Below, in pieces: positions 34,497-42,565 of a stretch of DNA of 64,000 nucleotides (positions are counted from its first letter, which is position 1; each line of letters opens with the position of its first letter). The notes below the pieces were generated by a model. It was not told the DNA's origin. It saw nothing but the letters and a program-made list of their open reading frames with translations, and searched no databases. The position numbers and the translations under genes were made by a program. The stretch spans positions 1-64,000 of the forward strand of contig NZ_JAFIQV010000016.1 in the NCBI RefSeq assembly GCF_017356015.1, given 5' to 3'. The DNA is from Azospirillum sp. SYSU D00513 (lineage in GTDB: Bacteria > Pseudomonadota > Alphaproteobacteria > Azospirillales > Azospirillaceae).

Positions 34497-35603
34497 CTAC
34501 CGACCGGCAGAAACTGCCGGTTCCCCGGCACCCTTTGCCGCCCCGGCATCTTTTGCCGAGGAGGACTCCAATGGAATGGCGCGGCCATCCGCGCCGAGCA
34601 GCATCGTCTCGCAGGCCCGCAGCGGCCCCACCGTGACTGCGGCGCTGCCCCAGGACCAGCCGACACCGAAGCCCGACAACAGGAGCCTCGCCGCCCCCGC
34701 CCGCAGCCGGTCCGGCAGGGCGGCCACGAGCGCCAGCGGGATGGAGGCCGAGCTGGTGTTGCCGAAGCCGGCGAGCGCCACCACGGCCTGCTCCGGCGTG
34801 GCGCCGAGCTTCTGCGCGAGGTGGCGGATCATCTGGGCGTTGGCTTGGTGCAGGACGAGATGGTCGACCTCCGCCATGCCCCAGCCCGCCAGGGCGAGCG
34901 CCGCCCGCACGCTGTCCGGCACCTCGCGCAGGGTGAATGCGAAGACCTGTGTGCCGTCCATGAAGAGATGCGCCGGCTCATCCGGGCGCCGCATGCCCCC
35001 GCCGGGCACGGAAAGATAAGGTGCGCCTGCTCCGTCGCTGCCGAGCGCGAAGGCCATCGGCGGGGCTGCGGGATCCAGTTCGAGCGCGGTCGCCGTGGCG
35101 GCGTCGCCGAACAGCGGCGCCACGGTGCGGTCGCCGGGATCGATGACGCGCGAGATGGTGTCGGCCGCGACCAGGAGCGCCCGGCGCGCCCCCGCCGCCT
35201 TCAGCATCGCGGCGGCGGTCCACAGCCCGTACACATAGCCCGAGCAGCCGAGCCCGAGGTCCAGCACCGCCGCCCCCTTCGGCAGCTCCAGGCGCCGGTG
35301 CAGCAGGAAGCCGCTGCCCGGAAGGATATGGTCGTGGGTTTGTGAGACGGTGACCAGCAGCTCGACCGAGCCAGGGTCCCAGCCGAGCCGGTCGAGCAGC
35401 CGGCGGGCGGCCGCCTCGGCGAGGTCGGAGGCGCACTGGTGTGGCGGCACGAGGTGGCGGGCCTCGATGCCCGTGGCCTTTGCGATCTTGCGCGCGGCCT
35501 CCTCGCCGAAGCGCAGGGCAAGCTCCTCCACCGTCTCGCGCCGTTCGGGCAGGCAGGCGGCGAGCCCGGCGATGCCCACGCCCTCGATCACGCTGGCGAC
35601 CAT
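34497..35603 (-). CDS. 3-oxoacyl-ACP synthase III (KAS III/FabH-like)
   Basis: 368 aa, thiolase fold. The catalytic triad is visible: Cys120 in LGLGCSGYVYGLW, His252 in LHQAN and Asn282 in GFGNTSSASIP. The C-terminal GFGVGWSWGSA closes the fold. KAS III condenses an acyl-CoA with malonyl-ACP. In this setting, last of a ten-gene unit with two ACPs, a ketoreductase-like SDR and an acyl ligase, it probably builds a short dedicated acyl chain rather than serving bulk fatty-acid synthesis (inference). Strong ribosome-binding site (GGAGGGGAG). A second KAS III lies at 60093-61175. Confidence 0.85.
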   Translation of the reverse strand: MVASVIEGVGIAGLAACLPERRETVEELALRFGEEAARKIAKATGIEARHLVPPHQCASDLAEAAARRLLDRLGWDPGSVELLVTVSQTHDHILPGSGFLLHRRLELPKGAAVLDLGLGCSGYVYGLWTAAAMLKAAGARRALLVAADTISRVIDPGDRTVAPLFGDAATATALELDPAAPPMAFALGSDGAGAPYLSVPGGGMRRPDEPAHLFMDGTQVFAFTLREVPDSVRAALALAGWGMAEVDHLVLHQANAQMIRHLAQKLGATPEQAVVALAGFGNTSSASIPLALVAALPDRLRAGAARLLLSGFGVGWSWGSAAVTVGPLRACETMLLGADGRAIPLESSSAKDAGAAKGAGEPAVSAGR

Positions 35604-35622
35604 GGCCCGCTCCCCTCCGCCC

Positions 35623-36372
35623 TCAGCAGGTGATCCCGCCGTCGACCACGATGGTCTGACCGGTGATGAAGGCGCCGCCGTCGCCGAGCAGGAAACGGAC
35701 CACCGGCACCACGTCCTCCACCCCGCCCAGCCGGCCCAACGGCGTGCGGCGCACGATCTGGTCGCGCTGCCCGGCCGAGAGGGTTCCCGACATCTCGGTG
35801 GTGAGATAGCCGGGAGCGACGGAGTTGACGGTGACCTGGAGACGCCCGACCTCGCGGGCGAGCGCCCGCGTCAGCCCGTCCATCCCCGCCTTGGAGGCCG
35901 AGTAGGCGGCGAGCCCGTTGTAGCCGCGCTGGCCGATGATGGAGGAGACGTTGACGATCCGCCCCGGCCCACGCCGGACCAGCTTGGCGCGCAGGAAGGC
36001 GCGCGCCGTCTGGATGGCGCCGACGAGGTTGGTCTGGATCACCTCTTCGCTGTCGATGTCCGGGAAGGTGGCGAGCACGCCCTCGCGCGCGATGCCGGCG
36101 TTGTTGACCAGCCCCCACAAGGGCGCGTCCCCGGCCCAGGCCAGGGCGGCGTCGAAGAAGGAGCGCACCTCGGCGGCATCGCCGATCCGGCAGGGCGCCC
36201 AGAACAGGTCCGGCCCGGACAGCGTGGGCAGCTCCGCGCCCTCCGAGCGGCTGCAGGTGGACACACGGTAGCCGTCGGCAAGCAACGCCCGCACGAGCGC
36301 GAGCCCCAGCCCACGGCTGCCACCCGTGACGATGACGTGCCGCCCCGCGCCAACGGGATTCCCTTCGCTCAC
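35623..36372 (-). CDS. SDR oxidoreductase, FabG-like 3-ketoacyl reductase candidate
   Basis: 249 aa classical SDR: NAD(P)-binding TGGSRGLG (17-24), NNAG, catalytic Ser143/144, Tyr157 and Lys161 in YSASKAG, and the C-terminal FITGQTIVVDGG. Start codon GTG overlaps the ligase stop (GTGA). With the neighbouring KAS III and ACPs it could reduce a 3-oxoacyl-ACP to 3-hydroxyacyl-ACP (inference). Confidence 0.83.
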   Translation of the reverse strand: MSEGNPVGAGRHVIVTGGSRGLGLALVRALLADGYRVSTCSRSEGAELPTLSGPDLFWAPCRIGDAAEVRSFFDAALAWAGDAPLWGLVNNAGIAREGVLATFPDIDSEEVIQTNLVGAIQTARAFLRAKLVRRGPGRIVNVSSIIGQRGYNGLAAYSASKAGMDGLTRALAREVGRLQVTVNSVAPGYLTTEMSGTLSAGQRDQIVRRTPLGRLGGVEDVVPVVRFLLGDGGAFITGQTIVVDGGITC

Positions 36373-37589
36373 GGCGTTCCTCCCCGGCTCTTCTTGCCCG
36401 CGGCCGAAAGCGGAATCTCCCCGACCAGCTGGATCGCGCGCGGCCGGGCCGCGGGCTCCAGCGCCGCCGCCGCCTCCCGGATCCGGGCGCGGAGGTCCGC
36501 CTCCGACACCGCCGGTTCGGGCACGACTTCGGCCGTCAGGATATGGCCGGTGATGGGGTTCGCGGCCGTCCGGACGATGGCGTCGCGCACGCCCGGCACG
36601 CCGAGCAGGAGCCGTTCGACGGCCTCCGGCGAGACCTTGACGCCGCCGACATTGACCCGCCCGTCCAGGCGGCCCACGAACAGGGCACGGTCGCCCCGGA
36701 TCTCGACGAGGTCGCCGGTGGACAGCCAGCCGCCCTCCCCGGCTTCCCCGCCACCCTCGACCAAAGCGGTCATGGCGCGCGGGCTCAGCACTTCCAACAC
36801 ACCGTCGCGCAGACGCAGCCGCACGCCATCGACGCCCTCCCCGAACCAGGCGGCCGGGAAGCCCGCCCGGCCGTCCGCCACCGCGAAGAGGGCGCCGGCC
36901 TCCGTGCTGGCGTAGATGTGGCGCAGCCGCGCGTCCGGAAACAGGGCGCCGAGCCGGTCGAGCAGAGGCTGGTCCGCCGCCTCGCCCCCCAGCGTGACCG
37001 CCCGCAGCGGCGGCGGCCGGTCATCCCCGAGCGCCATCAGGAAGCCGCGCCAGAAGCTCGGAGTGCCGCTCACGTGGGTGACCCGCCGCTCCACCGCCAG
37101 CCGGGCGAGTTCGGCGATCCCCGCGCCCGGCGCGGCGATCAGCGCCGCTCCCGAGCCCAGGGCGGTCAGGATCACCTGGAGGCCCGCGAAGCCCGCCGGA
37201 TCGTAGGTGAGGAGCCAACGGGCTTCGATTTCGCCGCTGGATCCGCGCAGCCGTCCGCACAGCCGCGCGAAATCGTGCCGCACCCGTTTCGGCTCGCCCG
37301 TCGTGCCGGAGGTCTCCATCAGCAGGGAAAAACCGTGCTCCGCCCCGCCCGCCTCGGCCACCGGGCCGGGCCGGCGCCGGAGGCGCAGTTCCACCCCGGC
37401 CCGCTCGGCGGCGACCAGAGCGGCAACGAGAGCGGTCACGGGACTGGGATTTGACGGAACGGGGCCGCCCTGCCGGAAGGCAGGCTCCAGCCGGTCCGCC
37501 AGGGCGGCGATCTCCGGCCAGCCTGCCTCACGCCCGTCCTCGATGAGGCGGGCGCGTGCGCCGATCCAGGAGGGCGGGGCGGCCTTCAT
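36369..37589 (-). CDS. AMP-forming acyl ligase (ANL superfamily), short form
   Basis: 406 aa, shorter than usual (about 500-550). Adenylation signatures are present: LLMETSGTTGEPKRVRHDF (P-loop), IYASTEAGALF, GWLSTGDLVEIRGDRALFVGR and VNVGGVKVSPEAVE; the C-terminal Lys is probably in the AAGKKSRG end. The N-terminal subdomain is reduced. It should activate a carboxylate as acyl-AMP and load CoA or one of the two adjacent ACPs. Overlaps the upstream ACP gene (ATGA). Substrate unknown. Confidence 0.83.
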   Translation of the reverse strand: MKAAPPSWIGARARLIEDGREAGWPEIAALADRLEPAFRQGGPVPSNPSPVTALVAALVAAERAGVELRLRRRPGPVAEAGGAEHGFSLLMETSGTTGEPKRVRHDFARLCGRLRGSSGEIEARWLLTYDPAGFAGLQVILTALGSGAALIAAPGAGIAELARLAVERRVTHVSGTPSFWRGFLMALGDDRPPPLRAVTLGGEAADQPLLDRLGALFPDARLRHIYASTEAGALFAVADGRAGFPAAWFGEGVDGVRLRLRDGVLEVLSPRAMTALVEGGGEAGEGGWLSTGDLVEIRGDRALFVGRLDGRVNVGGVKVSPEAVERLLLGVPGVRDAIVRTAANPITGHILTAEVVPEPAVSEADLRARIREAAAALEPAARPRAIQLVGEIPLSAAGKKSRGGTP

Positions 37590-37858
37590 GCGCCGCCGCT
37601 GGCCGGAGCCTTCGCGTCGGCACCATAGAGCGACGCCAGCTCGCCCAGCGTGGCGAACTGGCGGAAGCCGGCGCGGAAGGGATCCTGGCCGGTGCGCTGC
37701 TCCAGCACCACCAGCAGAGTGGCGAGATCCAGGGAATCGATGGGCAGGCCGCCGTCGAGGAAACGGCTGTCCGGGCCGACGGCCGGCAGCGTCTCACCCT
37801 TGTCGGCGGCGATGCGGGACAGCTCCTCGGTGATGAGGGCGAGCATGGAATCGGTCAT
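37586..37858 (-). CDS. Acyl carrier protein
   Basis: 90 aa. The phosphopantetheine site is Ser42 in GLPIDSLDLATLLV; helical pattern and size fit an ACP. ATG 37858 overlaps the hydrolase stop (ATGA), and its own stop overlaps the ligase start. Placement directly before the ligase suggests that the ligase charges it (inference). Second of two dissimilar ACPs in the unit. Confidence 0.83.
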   Translation of the reverse strand: MTDSMLALITEELSRIAADKGETLPAVGPDSRFLDGGLPIDSLDLATLLVVLEQRTGQDPFRAGFRQFATLGELASLYGADAKAPASGGA

Positions 37859-38721
37859 GACGCGTCGCAAAGGTTGAGGAAATCGCGCAGCACCGTGGTG
37901 GTCGGGCCGGCCGCCTCACTATGAGGCAAGTGGCCGGCCTTGTCGAAGACATGAAGCGGCGCGCCGTGGGGCAGCATGTGCGGCGAGGGCAGCGGGATGA
38001 TGCGGTCCTGCGCGCCCCAGACCGCCTGCACCGGCATCGGGAAGGCCGACCAGTCCACCGGGGGGAAGCGCTCGGCCGCCACGGCGAAGGACTGCTCCGT
38101 GATGCGCTCCAGCGCCGCGCGCCGCGCCGGATCGGCGGCCTGCGCGTGCAGGACGGCGCCGATGCGGTCCACCAGCCAGCAGGGGCCGGCAAACAGGCGT
38201 GCCGCGCAGTCCGTCCCCTCCTCCTCCGAGGAGACTGCGGTCACCCGCCGCAGGAAGCCCAGGTCGAAGTCGGGACCGAGCCCCGCGCTGGCGATCAGCG
38301 TCAGGCTCGCCACCCGCTCCGGCGCGAGCCGCGCCAGCTCCATCCCCACATAGCCGCCCATGGAATGGCCGGCCACATGCATGCGGTCGAGCCCGACCGC
38401 GTCGAGGAAGCGCAGGAGCCAGGGTGCGAATCCGGCGACGCGGCCGTCGCCGACGTCCAGTGTGGACTGGCCGTGCCCGGGCAGGTCCACGGCCAGGACC
38501 CTGCGGTCGGCGCCCAGCACCGGCATGTTGAGCTGCCAGGTCAGGAGGTCCCCGGCGAAGCCATGCAGGAGCAGGAGCGGAGCCGCGGTCTTCCCCGCCT
38601 CCGGCTCACGGCCGAGCGCCAGGTAGGAGGCCGGGCCGCCCGGAAAGTACACCGTCCTCCGGGTCATCCGCCCGGCCCCGGCGGTGCCACCGGTGCGAGC
38701 CGGCGCCGCGTCCACCCTCAT
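37855..38721 (-). CDS. Alpha/beta hydrolase
   Basis: 288 aa. Oxyanion-hole motif LLLLHGFAGDLLTW, nucleophile elbow GHSMGGY, acid near VWGAQDRIIP and catalytic His in KAGHLPHSEA. Between two ACP genes, so a thioesterase or acyltransferase role on ACP-bound acyl chains is a fair inference; the sequence alone only supports the fold. Start ATG 38721, or 38667 for a more compact N-terminus. Confidence 0.8.
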   Translation of the reverse strand: MRVDAAPARTGGTAGAGRMTRRTVYFPGGPASYLALGREPEAGKTAAPLLLLHGFAGDLLTWQLNMPVLGADRRVLAVDLPGHGQSTLDVGDGRVAGFAPWLLRFLDAVGLDRMHVAGHSMGGYVGMELARLAPERVASLTLIASAGLGPDFDLGFLRRVTAVSSEEEGTDCAARLFAGPCWLVDRIGAVLHAQAADPARRAALERITEQSFAVAAERFPPVDWSAFPMPVQAVWGAQDRIIPLPSPHMLPHGAPLHVFDKAGHLPHSEAAGPTTTVLRDFLNLCDAS

Positions 38722-38735
38722 CGCGCGGTCGTGGC

Positions 38736-38969
38736 TCAGGCCGGCTCCTTGACGCCGGCCAGCGCCAGCAGGTCGCCGACCGTCTTGGCCTGCGCCAGCT
38801 TCTCCGCCTCGACGACCTTTTGCGTCCTCTCGTCCACCAGGGCGATGAAGCTGATCACGCCGAGCGAATCCCAGCCCTCCAGCCCATCCAGCTCCTCGGT
38901 GCCCGTCAGGGTGCCGGCCGGCAGCTCCAGCATGTCGTCCAGCGCCAGCAGAAATTCCGTGCGGTTCAT
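38736..38969 (-). CDS. Acyl carrier protein
   Basis: 77 aa, acidic, with Ser35 in the LEGWDSLGVISFIALV phosphopantetheine motif. It is a stand-alone carrier of the type found in secondary-metabolite or glycan-modification loci rather than the canonical fatty-acid ACP. Followed after 14 bases by the hydrolase. Confidence 0.83.
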   Translation of the reverse strand: MNRTEFLLALDDMLELPAGTLTGTEELDGLEGWDSLGVISFIALVDERTQKVVEAEKLAQAKTVGDLLALAGVKEPA

Positions 38970-39063
38970 CGCCTGTCTCCTTGTCGCCGGGGGGCATGGC
39001 GCCCGTTCCCGGTCATTCTCGTTCGTCGTCCGTCGCCGGACCCTGCCCTAGCATCAGCCGGCA

Positions 39064-39855
39064 TCAGTGCACGGTCTTTTGCCGGACCTCGCGGTTGATG
39101 CCGGCCCAATCGGGGTGGGCCTCCAGCACTTTGCAACAATCCTGCCATCCGAAGGTGGGATTTTCGGGGAGCAGCGCCTCCAGCAGCCGGCGGACCAGCT
39201 CGAAGTCGGCGGGCTCGTCCACGCACCAGCGGAGTTCCACCGGCCCCGCGCCGTCCGGGCGCAGGGGCCGGCCCAGCCGGAACCGGCCGGGCCGGCGGTA
39301 GATGTAGGGAGTGACATGCTCCCGCTCGGCGGGATCGGCGGCCTGTTCGGCGGCCTCGTCGAGTGCTGCGCGCGTGAAGGCCTCCGCGTCGAGCCCGCGC
39401 GGCAGGAGGGAGGTGTCTATGCTGAGATAGTCCAGGGGCGGCACCTCGCCCCGCCCGGCCAGGAAGGCCGCCACGAGCCCGTCGACCAGCGCGGGGTCGA
39501 TCAGCGGACAGTCGGAGGTCACCCGCACGACGATGTCGGCCCCCGCCTCGGCGGCGGCCCCGGCGAAGCGGGACAGCACGTCCTGTTCGCTGCCCCGGAA
39601 GACCGGCAGGCCAAGCCGGCGGCCGAGCGCTTCCAGCGGGTCGTCGGTGGCGTTCACGGTCGTGGCGAGGACCAGGGCGTCCAGGGTCCGGCAGCGTCCG
39701 AGCCGTTCGAGATGATGCTCCAGCAGCGGCTTCCCGGCCGCCTCCATCAGCACCTTGCCCGGCAGGCGGGTCGAGGTCATGCGCGCCTGGGAGATGCAGA
39801 CCACGCGCGGGCGGGCCGCCGTCAAGACGCCTCCCGTCAAGACGCCTCCCGTCAC
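39064..39855 (-). CDS. Cytidylyltransferase, SpsF/PseF-like (CMP-nonulosonate synthetase candidate)
   Basis: 263 aa. The start ISQARMTSTRLPGKVLMEA is the CTP-transferase/SpsF signature; RVTSDCPLIDP and the later YIYRRPGRF support it. It probably activates the sugar acid made by the adjacent synthase as its CMP derivative. GTG at 39855 overlaps the synthase stop (GTGA). In-frame TTG codons at 39840 and 39825 each have a GGGAGG just upstream within a tandem 15-bp repeat, so the true start is uncertain. Confidence 0.75.
   Translation of the reverse strand: MTGGVLTGGVLTAARPRVVCISQARMTSTRLPGKVLMEAAGKPLLEHHLERLGRCRTLDALVLATTVNATDDPLEALGRRLGLPVFRGSEQDVLSRFAGAAAEAGADIVVRVTSDCPLIDPALVDGLVAAFLAGRGEVPPLDYLSIDTSLLPRGLDAEAFTRAALDEAAEQAADPAEREHVTPYIYRRPGRFRLGRPLRPDGAGPVELRWCVDEPADFELVRRLLEALLPENPTFGWQDCCKVLEAHPDWAGINREVRQKTVH
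39821..39850 (-). repeat. Tandem 15-bp repeat carrying duplicated ribosome-binding site
   Basis: Two exact copies of GTCAAGACGCCTCCC (39821-39835, 39836-39850). On the coding strand each holds GGGAGG followed by CGTC and TTG. The unit length is a multiple of three, so copy number changes keep the frame. Confidence 0.75.
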
Positions 39856-40904
39856 GGCGCCTCCTCCGGCGCCAGCATGTCCCAGCGCAGGGGCTCGCCG
39901 CGCCGCAGGGGCCGCGCCGCGCGGCGGCCCAGCACCTCGGGCAGGTGCTTGGGCGCCATGCCGAAGCCGGGGCGGATGGAGCGGACCGAGGCCGCGGTCA
40001 GCGGCTCGCCGGCACCGACGTCGGCCACCAGGTAGAGCGAGCGGCGGTAGTCGCGCCCGCCCGCCTCGCTCGGCTCCACACCGTAGGACACGCGGCCGAG
40101 CGCCGACCAGGCGGTGCGCGCCGCTTCGGCCATCGCCCTGAACTCGTCCGGCTCCAGGGAAAAATCGGCGTCGACGCCGCCATCGGCCCGCGACAGGGTG
40201 AAGTGCTTCTCGATGACGGTCGCGCCGAGCGCCACGGCGGCGACGGGGACCGCGACGCCCCTGGTGTGGTCGGACAGCCCGACCGGCAGACCAAAGGCCT
40301 CGGACAGATGCGGAATGGTGCGCAGGTTGCAGTCCTCGGGCGGCGTCGGGTAGCCGCTCACGCAATGCAACAGCGCCAGGGGAGCCGTGCCTGCGGCCTC
40401 AACCGCCTCGGCCACCTCGCCGAGCGTGGCGAGGCCGGTCGAGACGATCAGCGGCCGGCCGGAGCGCGCCGCGCGGCGGATCAGCGGCAGGTCGACGATC
40501 TCGAAGGAGGCGATCTTGAAGGCCGGGGCGTCCAGCCCTTCCAACAGCTCGACCGCCGTCTCGTCGAAGGGGGAGCTGAAGATGGTGATGCCCAGCTCGC
40601 GGGCGCGGGCGAAGAGCGGCGCGTGCCAGTCCCAGGGAGTGTGCGCCTCGCGGTAGAGGTCGTGCAGGGTCCGCCCATTCCACAGGCCCCCTTCCAGCCG
40701 GAAGCCGGGACCGTCATGGTCGATGGTGATGGTGTCGGCCGTGTAGGTCTGGAGCTTGACCGCGTCCGCCCCCGCCGCCGCCGCCGCCTCGACCAGGGCG
40801 ATGGCGCGCGACAGCTCGCCCTTGTGGTTGCCCGACATCTCGGCGATCAGGTAGGGCGGATGGCCGGGGCCGATGGGGCGGCCGTCGATGGTGACGCTGT
40901 TCAC
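39852..40904 (-). CDS. Pseudaminic/N-acetylneuraminic-acid-type synthase (PseI/NeuB family)
   Basis: 350 aa. NeuB-barrel motifs: PYLIAEMSGNHKGELSRAI, ADAVKLQTYTADTITID, FSSPFDETAVELL, PAFKIASFEI, VSTGLATLGEV, LLHCVSGYPTPPEDCNL, GLSDHTRG and IEKHFTLSRADGGVDADFS. The C-terminal antifreeze-like (SAF) domain has RRSLYLVADVGAGE. The YxAEMSGNH opening and the spacing resemble PseI (pseudaminic acid synthase), which condenses a 6-deoxy-diacetamido sugar with PEP. GTG 40904 is the only plausible start. Best single marker that this island makes a nonulosonic acid. Confidence 0.85.
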   Translation of the reverse strand: MNSVTIDGRPIGPGHPPYLIAEMSGNHKGELSRAIALVEAAAAAGADAVKLQTYTADTITIDHDGPGFRLEGGLWNGRTLHDLYREAHTPWDWHAPLFARARELGITIFSSPFDETAVELLEGLDAPAFKIASFEIVDLPLIRRAARSGRPLIVSTGLATLGEVAEAVEAAGTAPLALLHCVSGYPTPPEDCNLRTIPHLSEAFGLPVGLSDHTRGVAVPVAAVALGATVIEKHFTLSRADGGVDADFSLEPDEFRAMAEAARTAWSALGRVSYGVEPSEAGGRDYRRSLYLVADVGAGEPLTAASVRSIRPGFGMAPKHLPEVLGRRAARPLRRGEPLRWDMLAPEEAP

Positions 40905-40987
40905 GGTGGTGCTAACTCGGGTTTCGGGACGGTTTCGGAACGGGGACCGACCCCACTCTGCCACGGATCGCGTCCGCGGGTCATGCC

Positions 40988-42565
40988 TCACGGGCGGGTG
41001 CCGCTCCGCCAGAGCGCGCGCGCCTCCTCGCCGTAGGCCAGGAGGCGTTCGACGCATCGGCGGCGGTCGCCCACCGTCCCGAAGCGGTGCCGGGACAGCG
41101 CCGCTTGGCGCTCCCGCTCGGCCGGGTCGCGGACGAGCGTCCCGGCCCGCTCCAGGAAGGCCGCCCGGTCGGGCACGCCGATCTCCGGCCCGGCGACGCC
41201 CGCGACATCGCCCTGCGCCAGCGTGACGACCGGCAGCCCCTCGGCCAGGGCAAAGGCGGCGCTGCCGCCGCCGCCCTGGCGCCGCGGGTTGAGGTAGGCA
41301 TGGCAGCGCCGGTAGAAGGCGCGGATGTCGGGAATCCGGCCGAGGCTCCTCAGCCGCGCCCTGTTCCGCCGGGCCTCAAGCCTCGCGGGCAGGGTCTCCA
41401 CCTCTCCGGCGAAGGCGATCACCGCCTCCGGGCAGCGGTCGAGGATCTCGTCCGACAGTTCCAGGAACTCCTCCCCGACTTCCTGGTCGAGCCGGTTGCC
41501 GACCACGGCGAAGACGAAGCCGGCTTTGCCGAGCCCGAAGTCGCCGGCCGCTTCCGCCGTCGGGGGCGGGGTGAAGCCCAGGGCGAAGGGCCGGAAACGC
41601 CCCGCGAAGGGCGCGCGGTAGAGTTCCGGGATCGAGCGGGTGTAATCCTGCTCGTCATAGCCCAGAACGAGCTGCGCCAGCGAGATCGTGACGCCCGACG
41701 TCGTGGGCAGGCAGACCACCGGGCGGGCGTCCGCCTCGGCGAAGAGGTCGCAGACGATGTTGGAGCCGCCGAAGGAGACGATCAGGTCCGGGTCATAGCC
41801 GTCCACCGCCGCGACGATATCCGCCAGCTTGCCAGCGGTCAGGGCGGGTTCCGTGAAGGACGCCATGCGCAGCTGCTGGCCGAACATCGACACGGTGTGA
41901 ACGCCCTGGTACTCGGGAATCGCCGTGGCGACGAAGGGCGGGATGAACAGGCACTCCACGCGCGCCGGCATGGTGTTGGCGTTGAAGATGACGGCCTCGA
42001 CGCCCTGCTCCTCGCGCAGGCGGGCCGCGTAGTCGAAGCAGTCGCGCGACGGCTGGTGCTGGTCGCCGAGGAACTGGTTGGTCACCACCGCCACCCGGCG
42101 GACCGGCCCGCCGCGTGGAACGGCGCGCGGCGGCACCACGCGCCAGCGCCGCATCACCGCCCGGACCAGCTCCTCGTAGAAGCGGTACAGGTCGCAGGAC
42201 GGGAAGGCGGCGGCCTTCTCCGGCGCGGCGGCCCCCATGAAGAGCTGCCGGGAGATGCACCAGTAGACGTAGTGCATCAGCTCCGGCCCGACACTATCCC
42301 GGCCGAGCAGCAGGTAATGCAGGATGCGCTCGAAATGGTACAGGTCGCCGGTGAGCTGGAAGAGCACGGAGTGCAGGCGGATCGTGTCGCCCGACGGCGC
42401 GTCGCGGCGCAGCCGCTCGGCGAGCGCCAGCCGCTCCTCCAGGCTCGCCGTCGCGCGGATCTCTCCACACAAGCCGGCGAAGCGGTTGATCTTGTCCGCG
42501 TCGAAGGCACGGTCGGACAGAAGGGCGAGCAGTTCCCCGGCCAGCCCGTCCCTAACCGCGGTCAT
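40988..42565 (-). CDS. GT-B-like glycosyltransferase
   Basis: 525 aa. Residues 1-150 are helical with no recognised motif. The middle (VRRVAVVTNQFLGDQHQPSRD) and C-terminal part (FAVVGNRLDQEVGEEF, AVIAFAGEVETLPARLE, FYRRCHAYLNPRRQGGGGSAAFALAEGLPVV) look like a GT-B donor domain with the late Glu/Gly-rich motif. Starts inside the Rieske 3' end (ATG 42565; stop of the Rieske gene at 42552). Likely transfers an activated sugar in the same pathway; acceptor unknown. Confidence 0.72.
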   Translation of the reverse strand: MTAVRDGLAGELLALLSDRAFDADKINRFAGLCGEIRATASLEERLALAERLRRDAPSGDTIRLHSVLFQLTGDLYHFERILHYLLLGRDSVGPELMHYVYWCISRQLFMGAAAPEKAAAFPSCDLYRFYEELVRAVMRRWRVVPPRAVPRGGPVRRVAVVTNQFLGDQHQPSRDCFDYAARLREEQGVEAVIFNANTMPARVECLFIPPFVATAIPEYQGVHTVSMFGQQLRMASFTEPALTAGKLADIVAAVDGYDPDLIVSFGGSNIVCDLFAEADARPVVCLPTTSGVTISLAQLVLGYDEQDYTRSIPELYRAPFAGRFRPFALGFTPPPTAEAAGDFGLGKAGFVFAVVGNRLDQEVGEEFLELSDEILDRCPEAVIAFAGEVETLPARLEARRNRARLRSLGRIPDIRAFYRRCHAYLNPRRQGGGGSAAFALAEGLPVVTLAQGDVAGVAGPEIGVPDRAAFLERAGTLVRDPAERERQAALSRHRFGTVGDRRRCVERLLAYGEEARALWRSGTRP

